Assembly (NCBI RefSeq): GCF_015207735.1
Contig: NZ_JADEWG010000012.1
Span: forward strand, 20,331 to 84,330
DNA: 64,000 bases
Source: [Phormidium] sp. LEGE 05292
GTDB taxonomy: Bacteria; Cyanobacteriota; Cyanobacteriia; Cyanobacteriales; Aerosakkonemataceae
Direction: 5' to 3'
Position numbers and translations under genes: made by a program. Positions 47,829-55,360 of this stretch are shown here, in pieces. Every line of letters begins with the position of its first letter. Positions within the stretch are counted from its first letter, which is position 1. Below the pieces are notes generated by a model that was not told where the DNA came from, searched no databases, and saw only the letters and a list, made by a program, of their open reading frames with translations.

Positions 47829-48035
47829 GCGTGACCTAACATCCAAGAGCCTACATACTTTAGTACGAGAGGAAAAGTACTGCTGGCAAAAACAGCAGGC
47901 GCGTGGGAACGGGGAGTGCAAAGAACCTGGGAGGTTGGCCTGAAGGTAGCCATCCTTTAAAGAGTGTGTAATAACTCACCAGCGGAGTCCCCCTAGTATC
48001 TGAGAAAGCGCAAAATGCTCTGGTAACTTGCACGC
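47829..48035 (+). ncRNA. Y RNA-like element 2 carrying an rRNA mimic (sarcin-ricin loop + GTPase-associated centre)
   Basis: The closing stem GCGTG/CACGC, internal loop ACCTAACA opposite TAACTT, inner stem AAGAGC/GCTCTGG and the AGCCTACATAC run-in match the other Y elements. The cargo starts with hairpin TACTTT-AGTACGAGAGGA-AAAGTA (47,856-47,879), whose loop is the universal sarcin-ricin core of 23S rRNA. After a small hairpin CTGCTG/CAGCAG comes a domain (47,911-47,992) closed by GGGGA/TCCCC and CCTGG/CCAG. It contains AGCCATCCTTTAAAGAGTG and TGTAATAACTC, the 23S L11-binding region (about E. coli 1051-1108). Stems differ from rRNA but remain paired. An outer inverted repeat GCGATCGCATC/GATGCGATCGC (47,813 and 48,045) may extend the stem. 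Confidence 0.85.
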
Positions 48036-48067
48036 TTTTTGTCTGATGCGATCGCACATTCCAAAAT

Positions 48068-48140
48068 GGGTCTGTAGTTCCAATGGGAGAACGCTTCTCT
48101 TGCACAGAAGAGGTTGTGGGTTCGACCCCCACCAGATCCA
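48068..48140 (+). tRNA. tRNA-Ala(UGC)
   Basis: Acceptor GGGTCTG/CAGATCC, anticodon arm CTTCT-CTTGCAC-AGAAG, T-loop TTCGACC. The G3-U70 identity pair of alanine tRNA is present. Confidence 0.94.
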
Positions 48141-48142
48141 CT

Positions 48143-48219
48143 GTGTCTGAAGCCAAAGTGGTCGCGGCGCTGATTTGTGGCATCAGTAATAGGGGATTCG
48201 AGCTCCCCCAGACACCCCA
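48143..48219 (+). tRNA. tRNA-His(GUG)
   Basis: Acceptor GTGTCTG/CAGACAC, anticodon arm CTGAT-TTGTGGC-ATCAG, T-arm GGGGA-TTCGAGC-TCCCC, discriminator C as in His tRNAs; CCA encoded. The expected G at -1 is not encoded (T). Confidence 0.9.
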
Positions 48220-48225
48220 ATTTAT

Positions 48226-48308
48226 GGAAGATGCCGCTGAATGGACGGCAACTGCTCTTGAAAAGCAGGGCAGGATAACACCTGGGGGTTCGAGTCCTCC
48301 ATCTTCCT
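48226..48308 (+). tRNA. tRNA-Ser(UGA)
   Basis: Acceptor GGAAGAT/ATCTTCC, anticodon arm CTGCT-CTTGAAA-AGCAG, long variable arm (class II), T-loop TTCGAGT. Confidence 0.93.
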
Positions 48309-48312
48309 TTAC

Positions 48313-48385
48313 CCACCGGAGGCGGAAATAGTGACGCGCACAGCCGATAACTGTGTCTTAGAAGGGGCAGTACCTTCCCGGTGGA
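48313..48385 (+). tRNA. tRNA-like Ile(GAU) with aberrant T-loop
   Basis: Acceptor CCACCGG/CCGGTGG, anticodon arm CACAG-CCGATAA-CTGTG (C33), T-stem GAAGG/CCTTC but T-loop GGCAGTA instead of TTCRANN. Last member of the array and the only one for isoleucine; either highly derived or a tRNA mimic. Confidence 0.75.
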
Positions 48386-48428
48386 TTTGTGCGTCAAAAT
48401 AGTGGTATTGAGTCTCAAATTTTGAATT

Positions 48429-48908
48429 ATGCCCACTCAAAGTCAACGAGTTACTGTCTGGGATTTGGCAGTTTATGACCGTGAAGGTCAACTTATACTT
48501 ATAGTTGAATTCAAGAGTAAGCTTCATACTTTGCCAGAGTGGGCAGCAAAATTTCGGCGCAATATTCTTGCTCATGGCGATTTTCCAAAAGTCCCTTATT
48601 TCCTGATGGTGTTTCCCGATAGGTTTTATTTGTGGACTGATAAGGAAGCAACACTTGATGAAAGTGAACCAACTTATGTTATTGATGCAAGTGCTATTTT
48701 TCAGCCTTATTTTGAGAAAGCTGGTATCAGAAATCAGCAACAAATAAGCGGTGAAAGTCTGGAAATAATTTTCTCATCTTGGTTAACAAGTATTATTGAT
48801 TCACCAGAAGTACCAAATCCGGCAGATGAATCTCAGCGATGGCTAATTGATTCTGGTCTTTATGCTGCTATTGCTGGAGGTAGTTTACAATTTGAGGCTG
48901 GGGCGTGA
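48429..48908 (+). CDS. PD-(D/E)XK-like protein
   Basis: 159 residues. VWDLAVYDREGQLILIVEFKSK fits a PD-(D/E)XK nuclease core (Asp in DLAV, Glu and Lys in EFKSK). No other nuclease domains. It overlaps the next gene by 4 bp, so the pair is probably co-translated. Small proteins of this kind often pair with PIN-like genes in cyanobacteria; whether the pair acts as a toxin-antitoxin is not known. Confidence 0.65.
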   Translation: MPTQSQRVTVWDLAVYDREGQLILIVEFKSKLHTLPEWAAKFRRNILAHGDFPKVPYFLMVFPDRFYLWTDKEATLDESEPTYVIDASAIFQPYFEKAGIRNQQQISGESLEIIFSSWLTSIIDSPEVPNPADESQRWLIDSGLYAAIAGGSLQFEAGA

Positions 48909-49513
48909 ATATTTACGTGGAAACTAATTTTGTCTTGGAGTTAGTTTTTCAGCAGGAACAATGGCAAAGCTGCGAACAGATTTTGCAAATTTGTGAAGCT
49001 GGACGTGCAAAACTAGTCATCCCAGCATATAGTCTGGCTGAACCTCACGAAAAATTAAGCCGTCAAGCAAAGAATCGTAGAGAACTTCAGCAATTGCTTA
49101 ATATAGAACTGAGCCAATTGATACGCACGGCATTTTATACTGCTCGGATTCGTAGTATTCAAGACATTGCAAGTTTGCTCGTTCAAAGTAATAATGAGGA
49201 ACGCCAACGTTTCGTGCAATATCGCGATCGCCTACTCCATAATGCAGAAGTAATTGCCCTTACTGTTGATGTCCTTACTGAAGCAGCAACGTATGAATAT
49301 CCTTACAATTTGAAATCACAGGATGCTATTGTCTATGCGTCAATTATTGCTCACCTTCGTCAGCATCATCCCTCAGTAGCTTGTTTCCTGAATCGGAATA
49401 CCAGAGATTTTGACAATCCTAATATTGTTGACGAATTGAATAATTATAATTGTCGGATGATACCGCGATTTGATGATGGTTATGGTTTTATTAGCTCATT
49501 AGCTCAATCGTGA
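48905..49513 (+). CDS. PIN-domain-like protein
   Basis: 202 residues with a GTG start overlapping the previous gene. Opening NIYVETNFVLELVF resembles the first PIN strand, with Glu in place of the usual Asp, and SQDAIVYASIIAHL plus FLNRNTRDFDNPNI supply later acidic residues. PIN enzymes cut RNA, often tRNA or rRNA. Its position directly downstream of the tRNA array is suggestive but not proof of tRNA targeting. Confidence 0.7.
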   Translation: MNIYVETNFVLELVFQQEQWQSCEQILQICEAGRAKLVIPAYSLAEPHEKLSRQAKNRRELQQLLNIELSQLIRTAFYTARIRSIQDIASLLVQSNNEERQRFVQYRDRLLHNAEVIALTVDVLTEAATYEYPYNLKSQDAIVYASIIAHLRQHHPSVACFLNRNTRDFDNPNIVDELNNYNCRMIPRFDDGYGFISSLAQS

Positions 49514-49516
49514 GGT

Positions 49517-50155
49517 GTGGTAATGCAATATCCAGATCCAAAAAATTTACATCCAATGCAGGGTTTTCCTCAAGTTTGTTTTATTAAAAATACAGTTTCA
49601 AATCCTAATATTATCATTGGCGACTATACTTATTACGACGATCCAGAAGACTCGGAAAATTTCGATCGCAATGTCCTCTATCACTTCCCCTTTATTGGCG
49701 ACAAATTAATCATCGGCAAATTCTGCGCGATCGCCAGAAACGTAAAATTTATCATGAATGGTGCAAATCATAAAATGTCTGCGTTTTCCACCTATCCATT
49801 TAACATTTTTGGTAATGGTTGGGAGCGAGTTACACCAGAGCCTAGTGAATTGCCTTTTAAGGGTGATACCGTAATTGGCAATGATGTGTGGATTGGATAT
49901 GAAGCCGCGATTATGCCAGGAGTAAAAGTTGGCGATGGCGCAATTATTGCTGCTAAATCTGTAGTTACTAAAGATGTGAAACCTTACACCATTGTGGGAG
50001 GAAATCCAGCGCAGTTAATCCGCCAACGTTTTTCTGATGAAATAATCAATATTTTGTTGGAAATTGCCTGGTGGGATTGGGATATTGAAAAGATTACGAG
50101 AAATTTGGAAAAAATTGTTGGTGCGGATATTGAAGCCTTAAAAAGTTGTGTATGA
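49517..50155 (+). CDS. Vat-type xenobiotic acetyltransferase (hexapeptide repeat)
   Basis: 212 residues from GTG (an ATG two codons in is likely). Left-handed beta-helix hexapeptides (VIGNDVWIGYEAAIMPGVKVGDGAIIAAKSVVTKDV) and the Vat signature NGANHKMSAFSTYPF are present, plus the YTIVGGNPAQLIRQRF end. Members acetylate streptogramin A, chloramphenicol or other small molecules; the true substrate here is unknown. Confidence 0.9.
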   Translation: MVMQYPDPKNLHPMQGFPQVCFIKNTVSNPNIIIGDYTYYDDPEDSENFDRNVLYHFPFIGDKLIIGKFCAIARNVKFIMNGANHKMSAFSTYPFNIFGNGWERVTPEPSELPFKGDTVIGNDVWIGYEAAIMPGVKVGDGAIIAAKSVVTKDVKPYTIVGGNPAQLIRQRFSDEIINILLEIAWWDWDIEKITRNLEKIVGADIEALKSCV

Positions 50156-50184
50156 TTGAAAATAGCTGAAATAAGAGAGGCGAA

Positions 50185-50331
50185 GTGAGCATAAATGTTG
50201 ACTTACCACCAGAATTAGAAAGTGAGCTTTCTACAGAAGCTTCCCAGCTTAATCTGCCTTTGTCTGAATATATTTTGCGTGTTCTGTCGATGAGGGGAAG
50301 TATTGCTAATCCTCCGAAAAATGGGGCGTAA
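50185..50331 (+). CDS. short RHH-like antitoxin-type protein
   Basis: 48 residues from GTG: SINVDLPPELESELSTEASQ then LPLSEYILRVLSM, the pattern of cyanobacterial antitoxin N-terminal modules. No cognate toxin follows, so it may be an orphan or remnant. Confidence 0.55.
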   Translation: MSINVDLPPELESELSTEASQLNLPLSEYILRVLSMRGSIANPPKNGA

Positions 50332-50378
50332 GATTGAGCTTTTTCCGTAAGGTTCATAGATGCACAAAGTTCTAAAAT

Positions 50379-51110
50379 ATGCCTAAAAAAGACCCTGTTG
50401 AAAGCTTTGGCTTTGCTGAACACGTAGCAAGTTTTTTGTTGCATGAGTCCTTTCGCTACGCTCATGAAGCTGCTGCTTATGAAGTTGCTAGCGATTTGTT
50501 TGGCGACCGTATTAAAAACATTGAGCCAGACCATTCATGGCAATATCCTGAACTACCTAAATCATTGCCTGATTGGTTCGTCAATCGAGAGGAAATTGAT
50601 AATAATATTCTCGACCCAAAAACCACAGAGAAACTGTCTGATGCTTGGTATTCTTCCTTAGACGAAGCTTATACATCGGGAATGAAAATTTCTAAGCAAA
50701 GGAAGTTGCGGTCTACAACTGATATTGTTGGTCACATCATTAACTTAACCGTTTGCCTAGAAGGAAGTTTGAATCGTCATCTTTTTTTCCTCCGTGAGTC
50801 ACAGCAATTAGCAAATGAGCATTATGAAAGCATTGACAGAGCAGAATTGATGCCTAAGTTGTTGTTTTGCTTCAAGGAGCAGATTGTTGCAAAAACATTA
50901 CATATTAATAGAATCAAGCAGTTAGTCTCGATGAGAAATAAAGCTGTGCATTATCGAGTTGATAGCCCTGAAGCTCTGCAACCATCGGTAGAGGACTTGA
51001 TCGGTATTTGGAGCCAACTCAGCCAGGTTTTTGATTTAACACATGGCGAACCCAATCAAAATCATGTTCAAGAACTGGCGGACGAATTCATGGCAAGGTG
51101 GATTATGTAG
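50379..51110 (+). CDS. HEPN-like protein with Rx4H motif
   Basis: 243 residues, all-helical. The segment LVSMRNKAVHYRVDSPEAL carries R-x4-H in the position typical of HEPN RNases. No NTase partner adjoins. HEPN RNases include tRNA anticodon nucleases (PrrC, RloC) and rRNA-cutting effectors, so a HEPN gene next to a tRNA array is notable. Assignment rests on one motif and the helical context. Confidence 0.6.
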   Translation: MPKKDPVESFGFAEHVASFLLHESFRYAHEAAAYEVASDLFGDRIKNIEPDHSWQYPELPKSLPDWFVNREEIDNNILDPKTTEKLSDAWYSSLDEAYTSGMKISKQRKLRSTTDIVGHIINLTVCLEGSLNRHLFFLRESQQLANEHYESIDRAELMPKLLFCFKEQIVAKTLHINRIKQLVSMRNKAVHYRVDSPEALQPSVEDLIGIWSQLSQVFDLTHGEPNQNHVQELADEFMARWIM

Positions 51111-51120
51111 TGCTGAAGCA

Positions 51121-51216
51121 ATTCGTAACCGCGAAGAAGTGATAGAAATGTACTTAGAAGCGTGGCAAGCAGAAGGCGAATCTATTCCTAAAGCTAACAC
51201 GCTTCAAATTGCCTAA
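51121..51216 (+). pseudogene. HicB-like C-terminal remnant
   Basis: The translation IRNREEVIEMYLEAWQAEGE then SIPKANTLQIA ends in a stop and has no start. The same end recurs at 51,855. It looks like the C-terminal end of a HicB-type antitoxin. Confidence 0.5.
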
Positions 51217-51233
51217 TTATGAGCCGATGACCT

Positions 51234-51428
51234 ATGTTGACACTTGAACAAATTGAAGATGCCATCCTTAAACTTACACCTGATGAATTTGAAAAACTCT
51301 TGAAATGGATTGCTGATTTAGACTATCAGCGTTGGGATGAGCAGTTAGAAAGGGATATTGTTGATGGCAAACTAGAAGCCTCAGCCCAAGAAGCAATTGC
51401 AGATTTCGAGAAGGATATTCTAAAATAA
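51234..51428 (+). CDS. addiction-module antitoxin-like protein
   Basis: 64 residues: LTLEQIEDAILKLTPDEFEK, then a WDEQLERDIVDGKLEASAQE segment, the pattern of antitoxins that precede RelE-like toxins in cyanobacteria. No RelE-like gene follows, so this appears to be an orphan. Confidence 0.65.
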   Translation: MLTLEQIEDAILKLTPDEFEKLLKWIADLDYQRWDEQLERDIVDGKLEASAQEAIADFEKDILK

Positions 51429-51429
51429 T

Positions 51430-51630
51430 ATTTGGTATTTTGAGGATAAAATAATTTTTCCTACAGGAGAACAAGGAAAATCTTGCATTAGGATTTGTCA
51501 GTACCTAACGAACTTCTATCGTTCTATAGATCTTGTTCGTTTTGATGAGCGTACAGGCATCGTATATATTTTTGTATCTGAAGAACTGCAAGTAGTTATT
51601 TACCGTGATGGAAATTGGAGGTTTAGATGA
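51430..51630 (+). CDS. DUF6888-like small protein, unusual or lost start
   Basis: The frame WYFEDKIIFPTGEQGKSCIR then CQYLTNFYRSIDLVRFDERT and VVIYRDGNWRF resembles the DUF6888 family. The only start near the 5' stop is ATT; the native start may be lost. Its stop overlaps the ATG of the next gene (ATGA), the usual DUF6888-DUF6887 arrangement. Confidence 0.55.
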   Translation: MWYFEDKIIFPTGEQGKSCIRICQYLTNFYRSIDLVRFDERTGIVYIFVSEELQVVIYRDGNWRFR

Positions 51631-51848
51631 AACCGGATTTTGATACCATGAGTATTGCCGAACTTAGAGCATACCTCCTTTCACACCGAGATGATAATGA
51701 AGCATTTTACAAACTTGCCGATCGCCTAGAATCTAATTCAAAAAATACTGAACTTTATCCCTGTCCAGATACTCCTGATAATATCGCAATTATGGAATCT
51801 GCTATTAGGAAGCAAATCAAAGAATTAGAAGATAAGCGCAACGAATAA
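51627..51848 (+). CDS. DUF6887-like small protein
   Basis: 73 residues (MKPDFDTMSIAELRAYLLSH RDDNEAF...). Typical partner of the preceding DUF6888-like frame; the pair is frequent in cyanobacteria and may be toxin-antitoxin related. Function not known. Confidence 0.6.
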   Translation: MKPDFDTMSIAELRAYLLSHRDDNEAFYKLADRLESNSKNTELYPCPDTPDNIAIMESAIRKQIKELEDKRNE

Positions 51849-51854
51849 AGAGTT

Positions 51855-51926
51855 TTGTATTTGGAAGCGTGGCAAGCAGAAGGTGAATCTATTTCTGAAG
51901 CTAACACGCTTCCATTAACATTTGAA
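51855..51926 (+). pseudogene. second HicB-like C-terminal remnant
   Basis: MYLEAWQAEGESISEANTLP repeats the end of the frame at 51,121-51,216 and then runs into unrelated sequence on the 3' side of the convergent gene. A duplicated fragment. Confidence 0.45.
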
Positions 51927-51943
51927 AAAATTGCGGTTAATAT

Positions 51944-52768
51944 TCAATCCTTATTTTCAATTACCCCAACGAGAGATTGTAAATCAAAATCCCGATCGCG
52001 TCCACTCAAACAAATTCCCGAACTAATAACTGTTAAGTCACTCTTAGAAATTGCCGAAGTGTGACGTTGACCATCAGCAGTTGTCCATTCTACTACCCAA
52101 TGATCTTGGCGATCGCGAAATTCGCGCATTTCCCCACCACCAATTTTTAAAGCTTTTCGCAGACGTTGTTCATCTGTTTGTGCTGCAAATTCTTGGTTTT
52201 TTTTGGTGGTTAATTGGTAAAGCGATCGCATTTCCGGCGTAATACCTTTAAAGCGCAAATTTTCTGGCGAAGTAGCCTTTTTCAGATGTTCTTTTAGGTT
52301 TTCAGTGATTAAGGTATCGGTACGGCGATCGTAATCATCAAACCACCAAGAACTACCATCAAACCGTGCAATAATTGGCTCAAAAGTAGCACCCTCACTC
52401 ACCAAATGTACCGCGAAAGGTTTAGCAACACCAAACCGTTGTAAAGCATCACCTTCATTCACAGGATAAGCTAACCAAGTTTTACCCCGTAAAGCATAAG
52501 CTAAACGCAACCTTAGAGGTTTCAATAACTTCAAATACTCCGCCAATTGTGGCAAACTTGGTTCATCAACCACCGCCGCCAACTTCTCATCAACAGGCTG
52601 AAAAATTCCCCAACCCTCAAAATTTTGTGGTTGCGGAGCAAAACTATAAATAATATTAGCAACCCTAGTGCGAACCAACCCACCACGCACGCAGGGTGCC
52701 AGAAATTGAGTTTCCTGTAACTGCTTCTCTTGTACAGCAATTTGATTCAACAGTTTACGAATATCCAC
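51944..52768 (-). CDS. conserved hypothetical protein, last gene of the leftward unit
   Basis: 274 residues, soluble. N-terminal helix LNQIAVQEKQLQETQFLAP, then a beta-rich part (VRTRVANIIYSFAPQPQNFEGWGIF) and a C-terminal beta segment (HWVVEWTTADGQRHTSAISK). I do not recognise a family. It lies 206 bp downstream of the AAA ATPase gene in the same orientation, so it may be part of the same complex. Confidence 0.7.
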   Translation of the reverse strand: MDIRKLLNQIAVQEKQLQETQFLAPCVRGGLVRTRVANIIYSFAPQPQNFEGWGIFQPVDEKLAAVVDEPSLPQLAEYLKLLKPLRLRLAYALRGKTWLAYPVNEGDALQRFGVAKPFAVHLVSEGATFEPIIARFDGSSWWFDDYDRRTDTLITENLKEHLKKATSPENLRFKGITPEMRSLYQLTTKKNQEFAAQTDEQRLRKALKIGGGEMREFRDRQDHWVVEWTTADGQRHTSAISKSDLTVISSGICLSGRDRDFDLQSLVGVIENKD

Positions 52769-52813
52769 ACTAGGTTTACCTTTGATATTATGTCCGTTTG
52801 ATTACTCATAATG

Positions 52814-52841
52814 TAGAGACGTTATATATAACGTCTCTACC
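52814..52841. repeat. 28-bp palindrome GTAGAGACGTTATA/TATAACGTCTCTAC
   Basis: A perfect palindrome of the same family as that at 42,881-42,908. It could act as a bidirectional hairpin between two genes of the leftward unit. Confidence 0.6.
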
Positions 52842-52974
52842 GGGTGTTGGAAAAAGGATATTATGACCGAACGACCGAACATGATATTAAATCACAACTA
52901 ATTGTTCTTTTTGACCTAATAAATCTCCTCTTTCTCTTCCTTCGCGCTCTTTTCGTTCTTTGCGGTTAAAAAAA

Positions 52975-54183
52975 TCAAACAAACTTGTGTCCAAACTCAT
53001 ACATCAAATCAACCCTTCCCTTCCTTAAAATAGCCGGATCTAACCTTTCAGTAGTGTTACAAGTCAACAACACCACGAACTTTTGTTTCTGCTGAATACC
53101 CCCTTCCTCAATCACACTTTGATACAAAGTACCATCCAACAAACTCAAAATATGCTCAGTTCTAGTATTACCTTGAGCCGCTGCACTTCCCCGATCCTGA
53201 GCCAAATTATCCGCCTCATTAATTATCAGACAAATTCGCTCCAAATAGCTCGGCGGAATGAAATTTTCTACCGCATCATGATCCAAAATAAATATTACAA
53301 AACCCAAAGGCATCAAAATTTCTTTAGCTACCGCTTGAGTCCATGCAGTCTTACCAGTACCCGGTTCACCATGCACCAAAACAGCTAACTGATTTTGGTC
53401 AAGAATTGCTTGCTGAACTTTATCAGTAAAGCTTTGAATATCCTCTGGAAAAGTGCGAATAGAAAACAAGCTATTAACCTGTCCTACACGGCTTTTGTAT
53501 CCGCTAAGAATCACCGCCAAGTTGTAAGTTGCTTTGTTAATTAATGGTGCTAAATCTTTCGCCATTAAACTATACCAACGTCGTCCCTTTTCATAGCTTT
53601 CGATTTGCAACCAAACTTGGTATTTCGACCAATAAGCGTAAATTGTTCCTGGGGTTTCTAAGCGTTCCCAATTGCTAAATTGAGACACTGGGTAATAGTA
53701 ATATCGCTCCATAAAATACTGAGTAATAATATCAGGACGACCCAAAATTTCCAGAATTTTTTTCACAGTAAGTTCTTGGAGACGATTCAAAACATAATCG
53801 ATCGGAATACTATCCCGACTGACCGACTGATTAATGGGAGTTTCCGTTGTTAAAACATCTTTGAAACGGTAATCTGGCATTGAAGGTTCGGGAGTCAAGT
53901 AATTCCAGAATACATCTATTTCATATTTAACGTTATCAGAAAAAACATTTAAAAGATTAGCCCACCAAGTATATTCATTACGCCCCAAAGCATTAGCAAG
54001 GTCACTAATTACATCAGCAGTTTTCTGAGTCAATTCATTGTTATCATTCCATACTAAATGCAAAAAATATTCTAAATTAAATTGTCTGGATAACGGTCGC
54101 CAACCTGCTCCTAATAGACCCTTTGATTGATGATTGTTCTGGCTGTAATTTTCTTCGTTGTTTCCGAAATATCCAAATGGCAT
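52975..54183 (-). CDS. AAA+ ATPase
   Basis: 402 residues. A unique N-terminal half of about 260 residues precedes one AAA module: Walker A HGEPGTGKTAWTQAV, Walker B-like ICLIINEADNLAQD (Asn replaces the usual first Asp), sensor-1 VVLLTCNTTERLDPAILRKGR with the arginine finger. Distant from FtsH and Vps4. The Walker B change INEAD keeps the catalytic Glu. It lies between kptA and an unknown gene and probably remodels a protein or RNP of the repair unit. Confidence 0.85.
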   Translation of the reverse strand: MPFGYFGNNEENYSQNNHQSKGLLGAGWRPLSRQFNLEYFLHLVWNDNNELTQKTADVISDLANALGRNEYTWWANLLNVFSDNVKYEIDVFWNYLTPEPSMPDYRFKDVLTTETPINQSVSRDSIPIDYVLNRLQELTVKKILEILGRPDIITQYFMERYYYYPVSQFSNWERLETPGTIYAYWSKYQVWLQIESYEKGRRWYSLMAKDLAPLINKATYNLAVILSGYKSRVGQVNSLFSIRTFPEDIQSFTDKVQQAILDQNQLAVLVHGEPGTGKTAWTQAVAKEILMPLGFVIFILDHDAVENFIPPSYLERICLIINEADNLAQDRGSAAAQGNTRTEHILSLLDGTLYQSVIEEGGIQQKQKFVVLLTCNTTERLDPAILRKGRVDLMYEFGHKFV

Positions 54184-54246
54184 AATTAAATTTCTGTGCT
54201 ATGGTGGCTAATTATCGGAGATTTTTACTAATTTTAATCAGCAGCT

Positions 54247-54804
54247 TTAATTTGGCAACTGTTGTAAATACTTAGATGGTACACGATCGACTAACCAAAC
54301 TCCATTTTCCGAACAGTAAAAATCATAACCATCTTTGTGCATTGCTGCTGAGTCTACTACAAAAACTACAGGTTTACCATGCCTTGTTCCTACTTTTTTA
54401 GCGGTACTAATATTTGTAGTTAAATGTACATGATGTCGAGACATTTTACACAGACCATTTTGCAAAATAGATGCCACTGTATTAGCTCCTGTTCCGTGAT
54501 ATAAAACATCTGGCGGCAAAGTGGGAGTCAATTGCAAATCAACCTCTACACTGTGACCTTGATTTGCGCGAATTAATTTACCTGTATCATCAAAAGAAAA
54601 GCGCTTTTTATCATTTGTAGCAACTACTTCATCTAATTCCGCACGAGTGAACAAAAACCCATTTTTTCGACTCGCTTCCATTAATTCTTCAACAGAAACC
54701 CAGCCTCCTTCTGCTAGTGTAATACCTATTTCCTCTGGTGTATGCCGCAAATGCTTACTAAGATATTTGCTAATTTTAACTAAGCGAGAATTGTTCAACT
54801 GCAT
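54247..54804 (-). CDS. kptA: RNA 2'-phosphotransferase KptA/Tpt1
   Basis: 185 residues, full length. Two-lobed Tpt1 pattern: N-terminal winged-helix lobe with SKHLRHTPEEIGI, GGWVSVEELM and KRFSFDD...LIRANQGHSV, then the ART-like lobe with LYHGTG, SRHHVHLTT and VFVVDSAAM. It transfers an internal 2'-phosphate, left by certain RNA ligation pathways, to NAD+, yielding ADP-ribose 1'',2''-cyclic phosphate. The island also has an RNA ligase-like gene and a PARG-like macrodomain gene, so substrate and by-product handling are both represented. Confidence 0.95.
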   Translation of the reverse strand: MQLNNSRLVKISKYLSKHLRHTPEEIGITLAEGGWVSVEELMEASRKNGFLFTRAELDEVVATNDKKRFSFDDTGKLIRANQGHSVEVDLQLTPTLPPDVLYHGTGANTVASILQNGLCKMSRHHVHLTTNISTAKKVGTRHGKPVVFVVDSAAMHKDGYDFYCSENGVWLVDRVPSKYLQQLPN

Positions 54805-54931
54805 ATCTTTAAAATTAATTAATATTCCTCCCCTACTTCACATTTCTTACTTGAGCGTACACAAACGATTGTCTTATATTGTAATACAAATTACAAGAAA
54901 TTGATTTATGATGCTTTGTTACATTTTATTA

Positions 54932-55117
54932 TCAATAGCTGAGCTTGTGAAAATAACGACTATTCCGCAAGAATTGCACACTCTTTCGAGAAAGCTTTTT
55001 TACGTTTTTACTTGCGCCTGTAGGTAGAGGTGAATCAAAATCAGTAACATTTAATTCAGCGAGTCGCTGTTGCACTTCTAAGGCGATAAGTTTGTATACA
55101 GATTGCATATTACTCAT
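54932..55117 (-). CDS. small basic hypothetical protein
   Basis: 61 residues from MSNMQSVYKLIALEVQQRLA, with AGGTGGTG just upstream. The tail KNVKKLSRKSVQFLRNSRYF is strongly basic, as in small RNA-binding peptides. No family recognised. Confidence 0.5.
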   Translation of the reverse strand: MSNMQSVYKLIALEVQQRLAELNVTDFDSPLPTGASKNVKKLSRKSVQFLRNSRYFHKLSY

Positions 55118-55360
55118 AACACCACCTAATTTTTTCACTTTCAAAAATCCTTTGATTAAGCAATTAGCCCCTAACCCACCCTCACTAAAATCAATAGATC
55201 AGTACATGGTTGTAACTTTAACAATGCACTTTACACTTGTGACAATACTGGGCGTAATTTGTCATACGATTTGGTATTGCCCCTAATACCTTGCTAAAAG
55301 CCAATTTATGAGATTGGTGCAAGATTATACTCGCCTCTATTGCTTTAGCTACCAACTTGC

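Noticed and set aside
47829..48035. A simple decayed copy of 23S rRNA
   Set aside because: The two rRNA sites are in reverse order, 1.5 kb of intervening rRNA is absent, and altered stems remain base-paired, which decay would not produce.
47860..48436. Minus-strand frames across the rRNA mimic and tRNA-Ala/His/Ser/Ile
   Set aside because: They run antisense through well-folded RNA genes and show no protein-like conservation.
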